Positions 1 to 11,110 of a stretch of DNA of 64,000 nucleotides are shown here, piece after piece. Each line of letters begins with the position of its first letter. The first letter of the stretch is position 1. Position numbers and translations under genes: made by a program. The DNA comes from Saturnia japonica. Taxonomy: Eukaryota > Arthropoda > Insecta > Lepidoptera > Saturniidae. The notes beneath the pieces are model-generated. The model searched no databases and was not told the DNA's origin. It was given only the letters and a program-made list of their open reading frames with translations. The stretch spans positions 9,238,001 to 9,302,000 of the forward strand of contig CM065323.1 of the NCBI GenBank assembly GCA_033032175.1. The letters run 5' to 3'.

Positions 1-1469
1 AGGTTGTTAGTTCTATACTTGAATTTGACAGTTAATAAAAAGAAGAGATCTAGCTAGCGCGTCGATTGATGTCTTTTAAAATGACTGTCGTGTTTTCTGA
101 TTATTTTATATAATAGCCTAACTTACGAATGTGTAATAAATACATTGTGGTAGTTGAATAAACGTTTCAACTATTTGCCGACTATATTATTTATAAGACT
201 GAGCAAGCTTGGCGAAAAGGTATTTAAAAATTCTTAATTGAAACTCATCTCGAGTGATAAATTCTTACTCAAGTTGTATGGGTGTAAGTAGTTTACTCGA
301 GTGACTCAAATCATAAAATCCTAGTCAAGTCGCATCACTAGCCGGAAGACTCTTCAAAGTTTATGTAGGCTTGTTGAAACAGTATTGATATTTTTAGACG
401 ATATACCAATACAAAATATCAAAAATTGTATGAAAAACAAATTTTTATTTATGTAACTAAGGACGCTAGAATCCAAAACCGTAGGTATAAGATAGGAACG
501 AACGGAAAAAAACATATTGTCTATAATTGACTAGTATGTTTTTTAGCGTTGTGTGTATCGTGTGTCGTCTCTTATTTCCATTCGTGAGTTCTTTTGAAGT
601 TACTTTGTGGTATACCTCCCCTGTAATGTTGTGTTGTCATTGTATACGTTTATTTTTAGTGTAGGTGGTGTGTCTAATAACAAATGAAAAAATCTTACTT
701 AAAAGACTCTACTCAAAACACCACGCCGGTCAAATTTACCACAGAACGTGTCTTTTTAATCACTTGACATTGGCAGCATCAATCGTGTTCCCACAACGAA
801 AAAAAGGAGTCATTTTATTAAAAAAATGGTTATAAGTAATGTAATATGTATTGTGTTACACGATCATCATACTTAAATAAACTCAATCTTTTGGATAGAA
901 ACGACTAACGAGAAATATTACCCCAGTTCTTTCGAATCTGACACACCTACGGCTTCCGCTGTATCTTCAGAGAGAGTGGCTTCCGTAAATGTGACGGTTC
1001 TTAACAATAGCAGCCAGCTGATAGGGGAGTATGTAAAAAGGAGTTTTTCTACTTTTACCATCGGTCATATACTGCTTTGCCTGATATAATAAATAGGTCT
1101 TAAAGATATTAGTTAGGAGATAGATTTTTAGTCTTTGATATTTTTGTAATTTTGCCTAATAAAAAGGAATAGGTACTGATAAAAATCTCCGATTTTATAG
1201 AAAAAAATTTGTACATTAAAATAATGTACATTTTGTATAAAAATTACTATTGATATTATTGAGGTAAGCTGAACTAAATAGATTATTATTTTAATATCGG
1301 AAAATTTCTTGAAAATTTCACCGATGTATCGTTCTTTTCAATAGAGATTTCGAACGTCGATATAAATATTTTAATAAATATCGATACATCCAAAAATCGA
1401 TTTTTTTTTCAATTCCGACATCTATAAATAAAAGTCAAGACCAGGTTATTGGTCGGGATTCCGATTTCG
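1..1469. other. AT-rich intergenic DNA, no gene seen
   Basis: The stretch is AT-rich with frequent stops in all frames and no long open frame. No splice-flanked exon, RNA gene or clear terminal repeat was recognised. Base composition becomes GC-richer from about 1440, where the LINE-derived sequence begins. Confidence 0.5.
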
Positions 1470-1738
1470 ACCGCTGACGTGAACGGACGTGTCCGCTCGC
1501 GCTCTCGATCGCTGTCTAAATTTCGCGCTCTGCTTAAACTAGTGTACGAACTTGTTTGCTTTGATCCACGGACCCGGTCCTAGGCCTGCCGCTTCAAAGC
1601 ACACGGTTTTAAGCTAGTTTTTTAAGCTTTTCATACCGTGTGTTATAGTGAGGTCAGTGTTATTGTTGTGTAGCGAGTATATAGGTACTCGTTGCGCGCA
1701 TAGCGCCGTCTCGCTCGCACATTTCGTGTAGCACTTCG

Positions 1739-2872
1739 GTGCACACGAAAAAACCGTACTTCTCAGTACGACAACAAACGCGCTTTTCAGCGCGAATCTT
1801 GTTTCAAAGACGCGCAAATCCACGTTTAGTGGTCGTTCGTCGGATACCTAGCGGTGTTAACGAAGACGAACGGGGCGTGACCCGAGCACTCTCCGGTTAC
1901 CTCCTTCTGAGGTACCTCCCTGACGATCAGCACGCCAAACTGCCATCGTAAATTGACTACCCTCCTCCGTAGTAGGAATATTGCCTACTACACTTACGCC
2001 CTCGAAGAGGAGCGAGTTCTACGGGTTGTGCTTCGACGTATCCCCGTCGAAATCACACCCGAGGAAGTCTTCGCCTCCCTCGAAGAACAAAAATTCCCCA
2101 TCCGAGAGGTACATCGGATGTACAATTAAGACAAACGAGCCCTTCCAATGCTCGTATTAATTCTAGACAAAACGCCTGAGGCCAAAAATCTTCAATTTAG
2201 AAATTGTATGCGAGCTCTCCGGCATATCCGTAGAGCCTCCATATAAAAACTCGAAGCCCTCCCAATGCCACAACTGTCAGTTGTACGGGCACTCCGCTCG
2301 CAACTGCTTTCTACGTCCAAGGTGCGTTAAGTGCCTCGAGGACCACCCAACCAGGGAGTGCACGCGTCAGCGTGACTCTACAACCCCCCCCCCCCCCGAA
2401 CTATCGCGGATGCCCCAAGGCCCCGCGCACCACACACCCTCGCCGCCCTTGGCAGGCTGCCCCTCAGAGGGCACCCCCCGCCTCAGGGTTCCGGGCACAA
2501 CCTCTGCTCAATCCAGAGGTGTTTCCGTCCCTCCCTCCTCCCGCCGCACTCAGGCGACCGTAGGCCCCCCCGCACCCCAGGTGCAGCCCAAACCTGTGCG
2601 TTCGACTCAGAACGCATGGGCCCCCAAACCGCAGCCCCTCATGGCTATGGACATCCCCGCGCCCCGCGCTCCAGCGTCCCGCGCCACCTCAATGGATGAC
2701 CTCATGTTATCGCTCATTCGTGAGCATGAGATACACGAGGTCCTCGCATACAAGGCCCATATAGTGCAGTACGGTTTCGTCGAAACCATAGCTGCCTTTC
2801 CCCGGCTCGTAGAGACGCTACAGCGTCTCGATCGCGAAGGCACCAACCTCAGGCCTCTCAATGGCTAGGCTC
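1739..2872 (+). pseudogene. LINE ORF1 (Gag-like, CCHC zinc-knuckle) pseudogene
   Basis: This is a degraded ORF1 of the Jockey-type LINE. In life it would encode an RNA-binding nucleocapsid-like protein that forms the RNP with the element RNA. The first frame runs 1739-1951. A second frame follows with a region of the kind that precedes the knuckles (EITPEEV near 2050). From about 2262 there is a clear C-x2-C-x4-H-x4-C knuckle (CHNCQLYGHSARNC), followed by a second one (RCVKCLEDHPTREC). At the C run around 2386-2397 the expected continuation (NYRGCP) lies in the neighbouring frame, so a frameshift happened there. The remainder to 2868 is proline-rich. It overlaps the ORF2 frame at 2861. Confidence 0.75.
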
Positions 2873-4848
2873 AAGCCGAGAGGTTTAAACATCTCTTTTT
2901 TTAATGCGCGGAACTTATATCCGCAGCGTGATCTCGTCGCGACTTATCTTAAAGATCACCAAATAGACGTTCTCTTAGTACAGGAAACGCTCTTAAAGCG
3001 TGGTAAACGCAATCCGAATATCGCAAACTACAACATTGTTAGAAATGACCGTGATAGCCGAGGGGGCGGCACTCTCATTTACAACAAGCGCTCGTTGTAT
3101 TGCATGCCGGTGGATCTTCCGATACTTACCAATATGGAAGTATCCGTGTGTAGACTAGGAATGACCGATCATCCGTTCATAACGATCATATCCGTGTACC
3201 TCTCAGGTCTGACCTAGAGAAGCTACTCTCGCTCGGCACATCGGTCATTATCGCAGGTGACCTCAACAGTGGACACACGTCCTTCAACAATTGGAGAGAC
3301 GAATCGAAGGGTTGTCGGACGAGTTAAACTTTGACATCATAGCGCCTCCCACTCCCACCCACTTTCAAGATCACTGTACACCGACAGTGCTTGACATAGC
3401 TCTCCTGAAAAATATCGCGCTTCAGGTACGACTCATTCGGGTCGTACACGAACTCGATTCCGACCATCGCCCGGTCATCCTACAGCTAGGACAACTAGAT
3501 GACTCCAGCCCTCCTTCAGTCACAACGGTTGACTATGCCAAATTAAAACACTACCTCGCGGATAGGCAGTCCTAGCCCAGTCTCGTTAGGGTCCCGGACG
3601 TATTGGAGTCAGTTGCGCACGTAGATCTCGCGATCGACTCCCTAGTCGACCACCTCCAAGTCGGCATCGGAGAGGTCTCGAGAGAGGTCGAAGCGGCGAA
3701 CGATCGCCGCTTTGTACTCCCTGCCGACGTGCGAGCGTTGATGACGGAGAAGAACGCTGCGACTCGTGCGCATGACTCTTATCCGACCGAGGCAAACCGC
3801 GCACGGTTACGCGCACTCCAGAGAGCGGTTAAAGCCCGTATAACCGAGTTCAAAAGTCACAGATGGGACACCTTAGTCGAAGGGCTAAGGCCGTCACATC
3901 TGACTTACTGGAAAGTAGCCCACGCTCTTAAAATAGAACCCCAACCTCGTATGCCCTTCCTCGAAAGGGGTCCCGGCACTACACCCGCGATCGATACCAT
4001 CGACAAGGCGGAGTGCCTTGCCGCTTGTTTGGAGAGCCAGTGCTCCCCGAACAGCGTCAAAGGAAACATCGACCGAGTCAGAGATATCGAAGCCCGCGTG
4101 GGGGAGCTGAATAAGCTCCCGGCATCAGAATCCCTGTCCCCAGTCACTTCTGAGGAGATCTTTGCCATACTCAAAAGCCTTAAGCTTAAAAAGTCACCAG
4201 GTCCCGACGGGATCAGGAACGAAGTACTCAAACTTCTTCCCGATCACCTCATAGCTCTATTGGTCTGCATCTTCAATGTAGCCATAGCCAACTGCCATTT
4301 TCCAGCCGTCTGGAAAATGGCCATTGTCATAGGTATTCACAAGCCCGGCAAGAGCACGTCGCTTCCCGGCAGCTACCGCCCTATCAGTCTTCTAAATACC
4401 CTAGGTAAAATCTATGAGCGGATCCTTCTGAACCATCTCAAATCTGTAATAGAGGAGAAAAACCTCTATCCGCTTGAGCAATTCGGTTTTCGTGCTAGAC
4501 ATTCTTGCACGCATCAAGTACACCGCCTCACGGAGCACATTTTGTTTAACTTTTCCGAGTTATATAAACCCCGTCGTACACTGGCAGTCTTTTTCGACGT
4601 AGCCAAGGCCTTTGATAAGGTCTGGCACGAAGGATTAGTCTATAAGCTGTACTCCCGCGAAGTCCCCGATAGATTAGTTAAAATCATCCGCGATTACCTC
4701 AAAGACCGCACCTTTCGCGACAGAGTGGAAGGTGAACTATCGACACCCCTTCCCATACGCTCAGGCGTCCCCCAAGGTTCCATCCTGGCTCCTAGCCTCT
4801 TCAATCTGTACGTCAGTGACCTACCAAAACTTCAAGCGAAAGTTGAGG
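2861..4848 (+). pseudogene. LINE ORF2 (endonuclease + reverse transcriptase) pseudogene, truncated
   Basis: ORF2 of the Jockey-type LINE, which would nick the target and reverse-transcribe the element RNA. The endonuclease part starts near 2861 (SFFNARN, VQETLL), breaks frame at about 3217, continues in another frame with AGDLNSGH (about 3255), and shows the closing SDHRPV motif near 3460. A stop at 3573 separates it from the RT, which is open from 3603 to 4946. RT blocks visible are KSPGPDGI (about 4192), YRPISLL (about 4374), FFDVAKAFDKV (about 4592) and SGVPQGSILAPSLFNLYVSD (about 4762). The element ends soon after, before the YADD active site, and the last ~30 residues of the open frame are unrelated sequence. 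Non-functional. Confidence 0.8.
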
Positions 4849-4849
4849 T

Positions 4850-5072
4850 AGGCTTATACCAGTCATATACTCCTCTCAAAGGCTTAGAACTTTCTAGGGA
4901 GTTTTTGTGGCACCTCAAAATGTATGCTTCCTATTTATATTTATAATCCACTTCACATAAGCACAATAGCTAAGCTATTTAACGGAAAACGTTACCAATA
5001 TTACATAATATGGGGACAAAAACCTAAGTTAATGATTTTAAAAAAACCAACACACAACCGCCAAAAAACTCC
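4850..5072 (-). repeat. ~330-bp retroposon family, divergent minus-strand copy
   Basis: Read on the minus strand this matches the copies at 6873-7204 and 28414-28743: GTTTTTTGGCGG at the start, then the AACTTAGGTTTTTG block, TAATATTGG and GTGAAGTGGATTATAAATAT. Similarity ends near 4885, after TAGAAAGTTCTAA, so the 3' half is different or lost. It abuts the truncated end of the LINE. Confidence 0.6.
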
Positions 5073-5844
5073 AATCGCTCATAAATATCCATAAAAATAT
5101 GTAATGAGTTGCTTTTTTATTTATTATTGTATTTTCAATTTTGTTCAAAAGTATATTATTACAAATAATGGAAAGCATCGCCCGCGCCTATGGAACTATT
5201 TACTCAGTGAATAACAATAACTATAATACTTTTAAAAGTTTAAAAAATATTCCTACATAGAAAACTAAATTCCGAGCACAAAATGTCGCGATCGTAAAAT
5301 AGTATGAAAAAAAACTTTACTTTTTATTATACTTTCATACACGCATGACAAAATTTGGTACAAGAATGGGCATTCTCCGTTAACAATAATTTTCATGTGT
5401 TTTGATTGAAACGTGTTTATTTAAATTGATTATTTGTTCAGTAAAGTTATGAATATTTCAAACGTTTAATTCAATTTCACAAGAAAATATGAAAAAAAAT
5501 CGATTATTATTAATCAATTGTGCATCAATTAAGTGCATTGAAAATAATCACAGTAGACAGATTCACTGTAATTGTAGTGCGTTTACTATAAATTACTAAA
5601 AAATAAAGTGTATTAAAATCTTGATATACAATTTTTTTCATCAGGTAGATTATATGTCTCTATTAATTTTTGTTCTATAAGTCATTAAAACTCTTTATGG
5701 GTAATTAAAAAACAAGTTTTTTGGGGCATGGCTTACTTTAGGTAAAAAATAATACTTACATAATTCAAACAGATTATGAAGGCAAGTTTAATGAAATAAA
5801 AAAAGCAATGATGCTTCAGTGATAGCGCGTAAGGACATCGCGTC
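5073..5844. other. AT-rich DNA, nothing recognised
   Basis: No open frame, RNA gene or repeat boundary was recognised in this AT-rich stretch. Confidence 0.4.
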
Positions 5845-6055
5845 GATGGAACTGAGTTTAAATCTCTGCAATGAGCCTGAGATTTCGCTAAAGGAAACAT
5901 CGTGATGAAACCATAGCATGGTGTTAGGGTATTTTCTAATGCCCGCCTGGCTAGCTATCACCTTCAAGTAGGAATCTGTCGCCAAGCACCAACAGTTGTG
6001 TTCCGGCACTTCATTGAGAGGCAGTCCCACAACTAGGCTTAACGTATTACCATTT
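5845..6055 (-). repeat. Interspersed repeat shared with 46181-46440
   Basis: On the minus strand this shares several blocks in the same order with 46181-46440: GGTGTTTGGCGACA-like, GGTAGCTAGCCAGG-like, CACCATGCTATGG and CTCAGGCTCATTGCAG. The open frame across it (to 6030) is an accident of the repeat. The class is unknown. I recall this kind of sequence as common in lepidopteran genomes but cannot check it here. Confidence 0.6.
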
Positions 6056-6872
6056 TAAGCCACATCATCGCTGGACATCAATAAATGTTTTATGTAATGT
6101 AACTAATGTAAATGTGTCTTTATGATTTACTGTATTTTCATCGTAAAAAGAGCAGTAATAATTATGTTCAAACACTGTCAATTTTCGAATTTAACTTGGC
6201 AGCACTGTTTCACCTTGTCAGTGAGGACTAGGGATGCCCAGTGTTCGATATTTATCTTTAACGAACCTTTATGTACCTAGCGTTTTTGATAGATCAGCTC
6301 AATTATGTCACAAGGACATAATAATAAAAGTCATAATATAAACTTCAACACACGGATATGATTTATTTTATCCAGTGTTGTATGGAACTTCCATATTTAT
6401 CTAATTTATTTATATTATAGTGTTCTAAAAAAATAATGAGACCCGAGGAAGAGTGATATTAGAAAAAAAAATTGGTTGCCTGTAAAGTCGGTATACGGGC
6501 GAAAGTTTTAAGTGACAACGACTTTATGTCTGTCTCTCTCGCTCTTAGGCGGGCTAACCATGCCCGAGTGGAAGGGACGCGTGCCTCTCACTCGCTCTCA
6601 TTGTGAGCGCATAACGTGAGCAGAGCGTAACGCAGTTTCTTGAAGTGTCACCCGGCAAACCAATTTATAAGACGTTGTCACGTGAAAACATTGATGTTGA
6701 CACCTTTATTAAATCCTATAGGTAACTGAACATCCGATTGTATCGAAGTTTTAGTGAACCTAATGTCAAAGTCAATGTGTTAATATTTCAATAGCATTGT
6801 ATATCGATATTTATTTTAGAGTGTCGAATCCGATCAATTTCGATAAATTATTATTTAAAGCAACTTTGATTT
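6056..6872. other. Non-coding DNA, hAT-like decay suspected
   Basis: There is no coding signal. AGGGATG with a nearby GATATTTATC at about 6230 and ATCGATATTTATTT at about 6805 resemble the ends of the hAT-like element at 21615-22740, but no paired terminal repeat could be defined. Confidence 0.3.
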
Positions 6873-7204
6873 TGAAAGTTTTTGGCGGGATCTTGAAGTG
6901 ACATATTGTGGTTTTTATTTTTGATTAATTAACTTAGGTTTTTGACCCTATATTATCTAATATTGGTGGCGTTTTGCGTGATATAGTTTGGTTTTTGTGC
7001 ATAAGTGAAGTGGATTATAAATATAAGCTAAAACATTCATTCTGAGATCACACAAAATCTTCCTAGAAAGTTCTAACAAGGGAGCCACCATCTATCTTGT
7101 TAGGATACTGAATCGTCATAACACTTGACAATATAATTCACTCGATAATGGCAGTAATAGTCTTCATTAAAGAGGACCGGTTGCCAAGTTATGAAGAAGA
7201 AGAG
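6873..7204 (+). mobile_element. ~330-bp non-autonomous retroposon with GAA-type tail
   Basis: The copy begins with GAAAGTTTTTGGCGGGAT and ends in a short GAAGAAGAAG tail. It is closely similar over its length to 28414-28743. It is flanked by CTTTGATTT (6864-6872) and CTTTGGTTT (7205-7213), a 9-bp target duplication with one mismatch. The tail and variable-length duplication point to target-primed retroposition. No tRNA-like A and B boxes were seen, so it is either a SINE without a tRNA head or a 3' piece of a LINE. Confidence 0.65.
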
Positions 7205-8449
7205 CTTTGGTTTCGTTTTTAATCTTACTAGATACTCCTGGCACGCAACTCGCGCATAGTTTATTCTTAAAAATCACACCACAATCTTCATTACAATGGC
7301 ATCACGTAACAGCATCATCTTCATTACAACAAAACAAAAGCATTCCTTTCAATAAGGAAATTCCAATTTGTCCGCAGCAAAAATATTTGAATCTCGTTTA
7401 AAAAAAAAATTCCACCTCACCCAATTACTTGAAATGATATGGCAAAACTGGAAATGATATTCGGAACGATATCTAAAAAAGATCCAAACAGCACGAGTAC
7501 AAGAAAACTTTGAGACTTCCTCAATATGGTCTGGGCATGGAATGTTATTAATCTCTGTCGTCAATAACTGTGCCCGAGTTCCTAAGTTCTGACTTTGTGT
7601 CCAATGAGCTAAAACGATTCCTCCATCAACCTCTACTCGAGAGAAAAACTGATCCGTAATCTGATAAAATTTTGGATTAATTGCCTGTATTTAACACCGA
7701 TTCTTACAGAAGCCGCACGTAGATGCCTAATTTGCCAGGGTTCTTCCGAAAGTGTTGCATCAGCCCTGAATCTGACAATAACCGACAATAGAAGCCGATT
7801 GATAGTCAAGCACATCGAACAGAGGATGCTCCTAATGTCAATAGCTGATGAATACTGGTCTGACTAAATCACAGTAAATTACTATTTATAATCTAACTAA
7901 ACCTGTCCACTAACTTTTGTGTGGTTCCCGCTGCAGGTTGACATTGCTTAGAGAGAATTTACGTCAAACTAAAAATAAATAATTTTATTATCGTACAAAC
8001 AGTTGAATAAAAGAGTTTCTCGTTATTTTTTATAATATAATACACTTCTCCATACTAACTAGACTACACTAAGTAAAATCCTAATAAAATTTTAATAGAA
8101 TACATATACAGTGCATTAATAACACAACTTTACGAATGATTGTAGGTATAGCACTACTAGATCAGCAATAAAATTATAACGAATTATTTTTATTTACTCT
8201 TCATTTATGATGGATAGCCGGGAAGGAATAAGAAAATCAAATTTTGTGTATTAAAGGTGTCAAAAAATCGTATAAAATTAATAAACTACTAATTTTTACT
8301 TTTAATTAAGGCTTTTGGTTAACAATAATTCAGATGATAACTCTTGTGTTGTGTTAGTTCTCTTTAAAAATCAGGAGGTATATGGTCTTCATTTTATATA
8401 TACTTTTGTTTTAAGAATCGTTATCTGTATTTATAATATGGTTATTAAC
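7205..8449. other. Degraded DNA with a short unassigned open frame at 7612-7866
   Basis: Mostly AT-rich without genes. Bases about 7612-7866 on the plus strand stay open for roughly 85 codons (including AARRCLICQ) with no ATG at the start. The composition is a little less AT-rich than around it. I do not recognise the product. It may be an old transposon fragment, possibly a relic of an LTR-element integrase. Confidence 0.25.
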
Positions 8450-8716
8450 AGCTTCATTAGCCTAGTGGCCGTAAGGGCGACTGCTATGCTCAAGGTCCTG
8501 GGTTCGATTGCCAGGTCGAGCAAAGTGTTATTGGTATTTTTTATGAAATCCTTAATAGCAGCTCGGCGTTTGACATTGTGCCCGATCAATGGCAATAGGC
8601 TCGCCTCCTATTACATGGGACTTAAAAACATACCCGGCGAACTGTGGGTGTACATTAGTACACCTCTGCCTAACCTTTCGCGGAGTACAGGCGTGATGGC
8701 ATGTTGTGTATGTTAT
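8450..8716 (+). mobile_element. tRNA-derived SINE, copy 1
   Basis: The head carries RNA polymerase III promoter-like boxes: an A box TAGCCTAGTGG (8458-8468) and a B box GGTTCGATTGCC (8501-8512), about 43 bases apart start to start. The body matches 60640-60908 over its whole length (TCGAGCAAAGTGT, GGCAATAGGCTCGCC, ACATTAGTACACCTCTGC, GGCGTGATGGCATGTT). It ends in a short TATGT-like tail. The open frame across it is not a gene. Confidence 0.8.
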
Positions 8717-9128
8717 TAACTTTTCAAGTTTTAAAGTCGCAAGAGATTGTTTGTTTGATTGAACGCGCTAAAATATTCTATGGACTAATCTCTATCAGTA
8801 CAGTACATCTAAACTATCAGTACGATTTATTATTATTTCACGCTACGACAGTAAGCAGCGGAACAGTAACCACGAACATCAAGCAATCTAGAAAACTGTG
8901 GGCAAGTACGAGAATTGAGAACAACGATAGGCTATACGGGTGCATTGGCGACGGCGCGGATAAAGTTAGTAGAATAAGTTTAACACCGGTAAAACCGTGA
9001 GACATGGTTAGTTTTATTATTATATATTTTAGATTTGTACAACAAGCACAAGGTATATTTTAACAGTATGGCTAGACTTACAAATAATAAAGTTAAGACA
9101 AAACAAAAATATTATCTACACTGTCTAT
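8717..9128. other. Unassigned DNA after the SINE
   Basis: An open frame continues on the plus strand to 9000 with slightly higher GC at 8850-9000, but it starts inside the SINE tail and has no recognisable domain. I do not call a gene. Confidence 0.3.
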
Positions 9129-9585
9129 CTATTTATTACTAGAACAATCGAAGTTCAGTTTAGTTTGCTCTTTTACAACATCTGCTAATTTTTTGCTTAG
9201 AAATTTGTCACACAACTTGTAAAAGTTTTTGGTTTCAGGATCCGTTGTTTTTGTTTTCAGGGTTTTCTTGCAATCATCCTTTTTAACCTTTTTTGTTGGA
9301 GGACGGCCACTAGAAAGCCACTTTGGAGTCTGTGTTAAGACATTAGTCTTATATATCTCACACTGTGTAAATGAGTCACTTGTTTCAACAGTTACTTGGG
9401 ATTCCTTAGATTCATATTTTCTATTAGGTAACTGCAGTTTCGGAATAGATTTCTGTTTTAAAACTTTTCTGTGTGGTGATATTAAAATGGACTCGGGATC
9501 GAAATGGTCTTCACATACGCTACAATGTGTCGCTGGTTTGTTGATTAAATCTTCACGATGAATTAATTTCAACCATTCATTTCGT
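9129..9585 (-). CDS. THAP zinc-finger protein, terminal exon (partial gene)
   Basis: This is a last coding exon on the minus strand, open for about 152 codons to a stop at 9129. A good acceptor (pyrimidine-rich, TTTCAG) places the exon start at 9585, entering at the last base of a split codon. The exon encodes the second half of a THAP domain, a C2CH zinc-dependent DNA-binding fold. Visible are the conserved tryptophan (NEW), the C-x2-H pair in CSVCEDHF about 20 residues later, and a closing IP motif (KSIPKL). The rest is Lys-rich (PPTKKVKKDD) with a helical-looking tail. The two N-terminal zinc cysteines must lie in an upstream exon at higher coordinates, which I could not find; a repeat block begins at 9666. 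It may be a host gene or a remnant of a THAP-bearing transposase. Confidence 0.6.
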
Positions 9586-9665
9586 CTGAAACAAAACAGG
9601 TAACATTAAATAAATAATTAATTTCTATGTATTTGTATTTGTATGATTTGTATGCATATAATGCA

Positions 9666-10400
9666 CTAGCTGACCCGCGCAACTTCGTCTGCGTAACATG
9701 AGAGAGAGAGAGAGAGAGAGAGATAGAGAGAGTGTGGGTGGTGGTGTAAATCTTGTTATGATTAATTAAATTTTAGAAGAAAACAATTTCGTCTTTTCCT
9801 TGCGACATATTTATTGAATAATACATTCGTTACTATGACAATCAGCAGACACAATTTACATAGAGTTCATAACAAATAAAAACCTTTATAGTTAAATATT
9901 CTAACAATTCTAAAGGAGCTGAAACTTTCTTTGTTTTACCTACGAATCATTTGAGCACCATTCGCCATCCCCTTCCCATATTATCGCGTCTCCTAGATCA
10001 TTCCCCTTTAAAAAATATGCGCGCGCAGTACTTGATCATTATTTTGCTGCGGAGTTATTTTAAAACTGTGATATCTCCTAATGTATTCATTGAAATCAAT
10101 TGATGTAAAGAGCAATTTCGTTTAAAATTAAATACTTGTGATGAGTAACGTATTTATTTCGATAAGGATTAATACCATGTATGTACCATGAATATATTTT
10201 CACCGTTTTTGCAACATTTTTCATTGATGCTCCGTTCCTATTGGTCGAAGCGTGATATTATATAGCCTATAGCCTTCCTCGATACATGGGCTATTGAACA
10301 CTAAAGTAATTTTTCCTTTGAAACAGTATTTCCTGAGATTACCGCGTTAAACCAAAGAAACTCTTCAGCTTTATAATATTACTACCTATAGATGTAAGAA
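9666..10400 (-). mobile_element. Helitron-like or related interspersed repeat
   Basis: The block begins (minus-strand 3' end) with CTAGCTGACCCGCGCAAC followed by TTCGTCTGCG, the kind of terminus common in lepidopteran dispersed repeats. It includes TATAGCCTATAGCCTTCCTC at about 10262 and a trailing ATTTCCTGAGATTACCGCG. The CTAG end next to a T fits Helitron insertion, but a 5' TC end and a terminal hairpin were not demonstrated. Confidence 0.35.
9699..9735. repeat. (GA)n microsatellite
   Basis: A run of GA dinucleotides, interrupted once by GATA, lies just inside the Helitron-like end. Confidence 0.9.
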
Positions 10401-10689
10401 CTTATTCCCAATTTTTATATAGGTACACATAATATCATAAAAAAATATCGATATTTTTATATACGAGCGGAAGATTCAGAAACAAAATTATCCTTTGAAA
10501 ATTCATATTGTTACGATCTGTTCAAAAAATAGAAAGAAATCATTATTCTCGAAATCTCTGGAATCGTCTAGAATGTACTCGAAACATAGGGTATGGACTT
10601 CTTTTTCATACATACATAGACTTTATCGCTCGGATTGTGTCAACAAACAATGATCTAAAAATATAACGTTCCACTTCTTTTGGCCAATC

Positions 10690-11110
10690 CATTAGTGTTC
10701 GCCGCTGTCATGCTGGCGTTCATAAATAACTCTTCAAGTTACACTTAAAGGACCCGATGTGGTAAAACAAATAGGGAACACACAGGTCGGGAGATGGTTC
10801 CACAGCTTCACGGTACAACAAAGACAAGATAGACAACCTTCTAGTCTGTGCCGAGATGGAGGTTGCGGTAAAACTGTGATTCAGAAAGCCCAGCACGTGT
10901 GGTTCGGTTGTGGAAAATAATGGAGGAAATTAGATTAAACAGCTCTTCATAGCACTCACCATGATACAGACGATAAACCTCACTCACCGAGGTAATATTC
11001 CCACGCAGCTGAAGCGGCTCAATGTATTTGATAGCGTCTGCATCGTAAATTTTACTGACACCATATCTGCAACCTGGCCAGAGCATCGAGGAGGTATTTT
11101 TCGGATACAT
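10690..11110 (-). pseudogene. LINE reverse-transcriptase C-terminal fragment
   Basis: On the minus strand the open frame to 10841 and its continuation past one stop read like the C-terminal end of a non-LTR retrotransposon polyprotein. Visible are an RGNITSVSEVYRLYHGEC block, a thumb-end HNRTTRAG motif and, after the stop, KLWNHLPTCVFP, which matches the usual LWN-LP-VFP ending of such proteins. Upstream RT motifs are absent, so this is a 5'-truncated dead copy. Confidence 0.6.

Larger units (their letters stand above)
1470..4848 (+). mobile_element. Decayed Jockey-type non-LTR retrotransposon, 3' truncated
   Basis: The block shows the usual order of a Jockey-superfamily LINE: an ORF1 with CCHC zinc knuckles (about 1739-2872), then an ORF2 with an apurinic-type endonuclease (from 2861) and a reverse transcriptase (to about 4848). 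It is clearly dead. ORF1 has a stop near 2129 and a frame change at a C run near 2386, and the endonuclease changes frame near 3217 and again before 3600. The RT stops after its GVPQGS motif, before the catalytic YADD box, where sequence resembling another repeat family begins. The exact 5' end is uncertain; 1470 is where base composition changes. It is denser in GC than its surroundings. Confidence 0.8.

Noticed and set aside
5788..6030. Open frame of 80 codons on the minus strand
   Set aside because: It lies in an interspersed repeat also found at 46181-46440, and the reading frame is not shared between the copies.
8450..8530. A possible tRNA gene from A and B box matches
   Set aside because: The boxes are in tRNA-like order, but the sequence does not fold into a closed acceptor stem. 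The same ~265-bp unit recurs at 60640 with a tail, so it is a SINE.
9229..9561. Open frame on the plus strand, 110 codons
   Set aside because: It is the antisense shadow of the THAP-domain exon; the minus-strand frame has the domain residues and the splice acceptor.
9699..9735. Repeat array considered as CRISPR-like or satellite
   Set aside because: It is a simple GA dinucleotide run.
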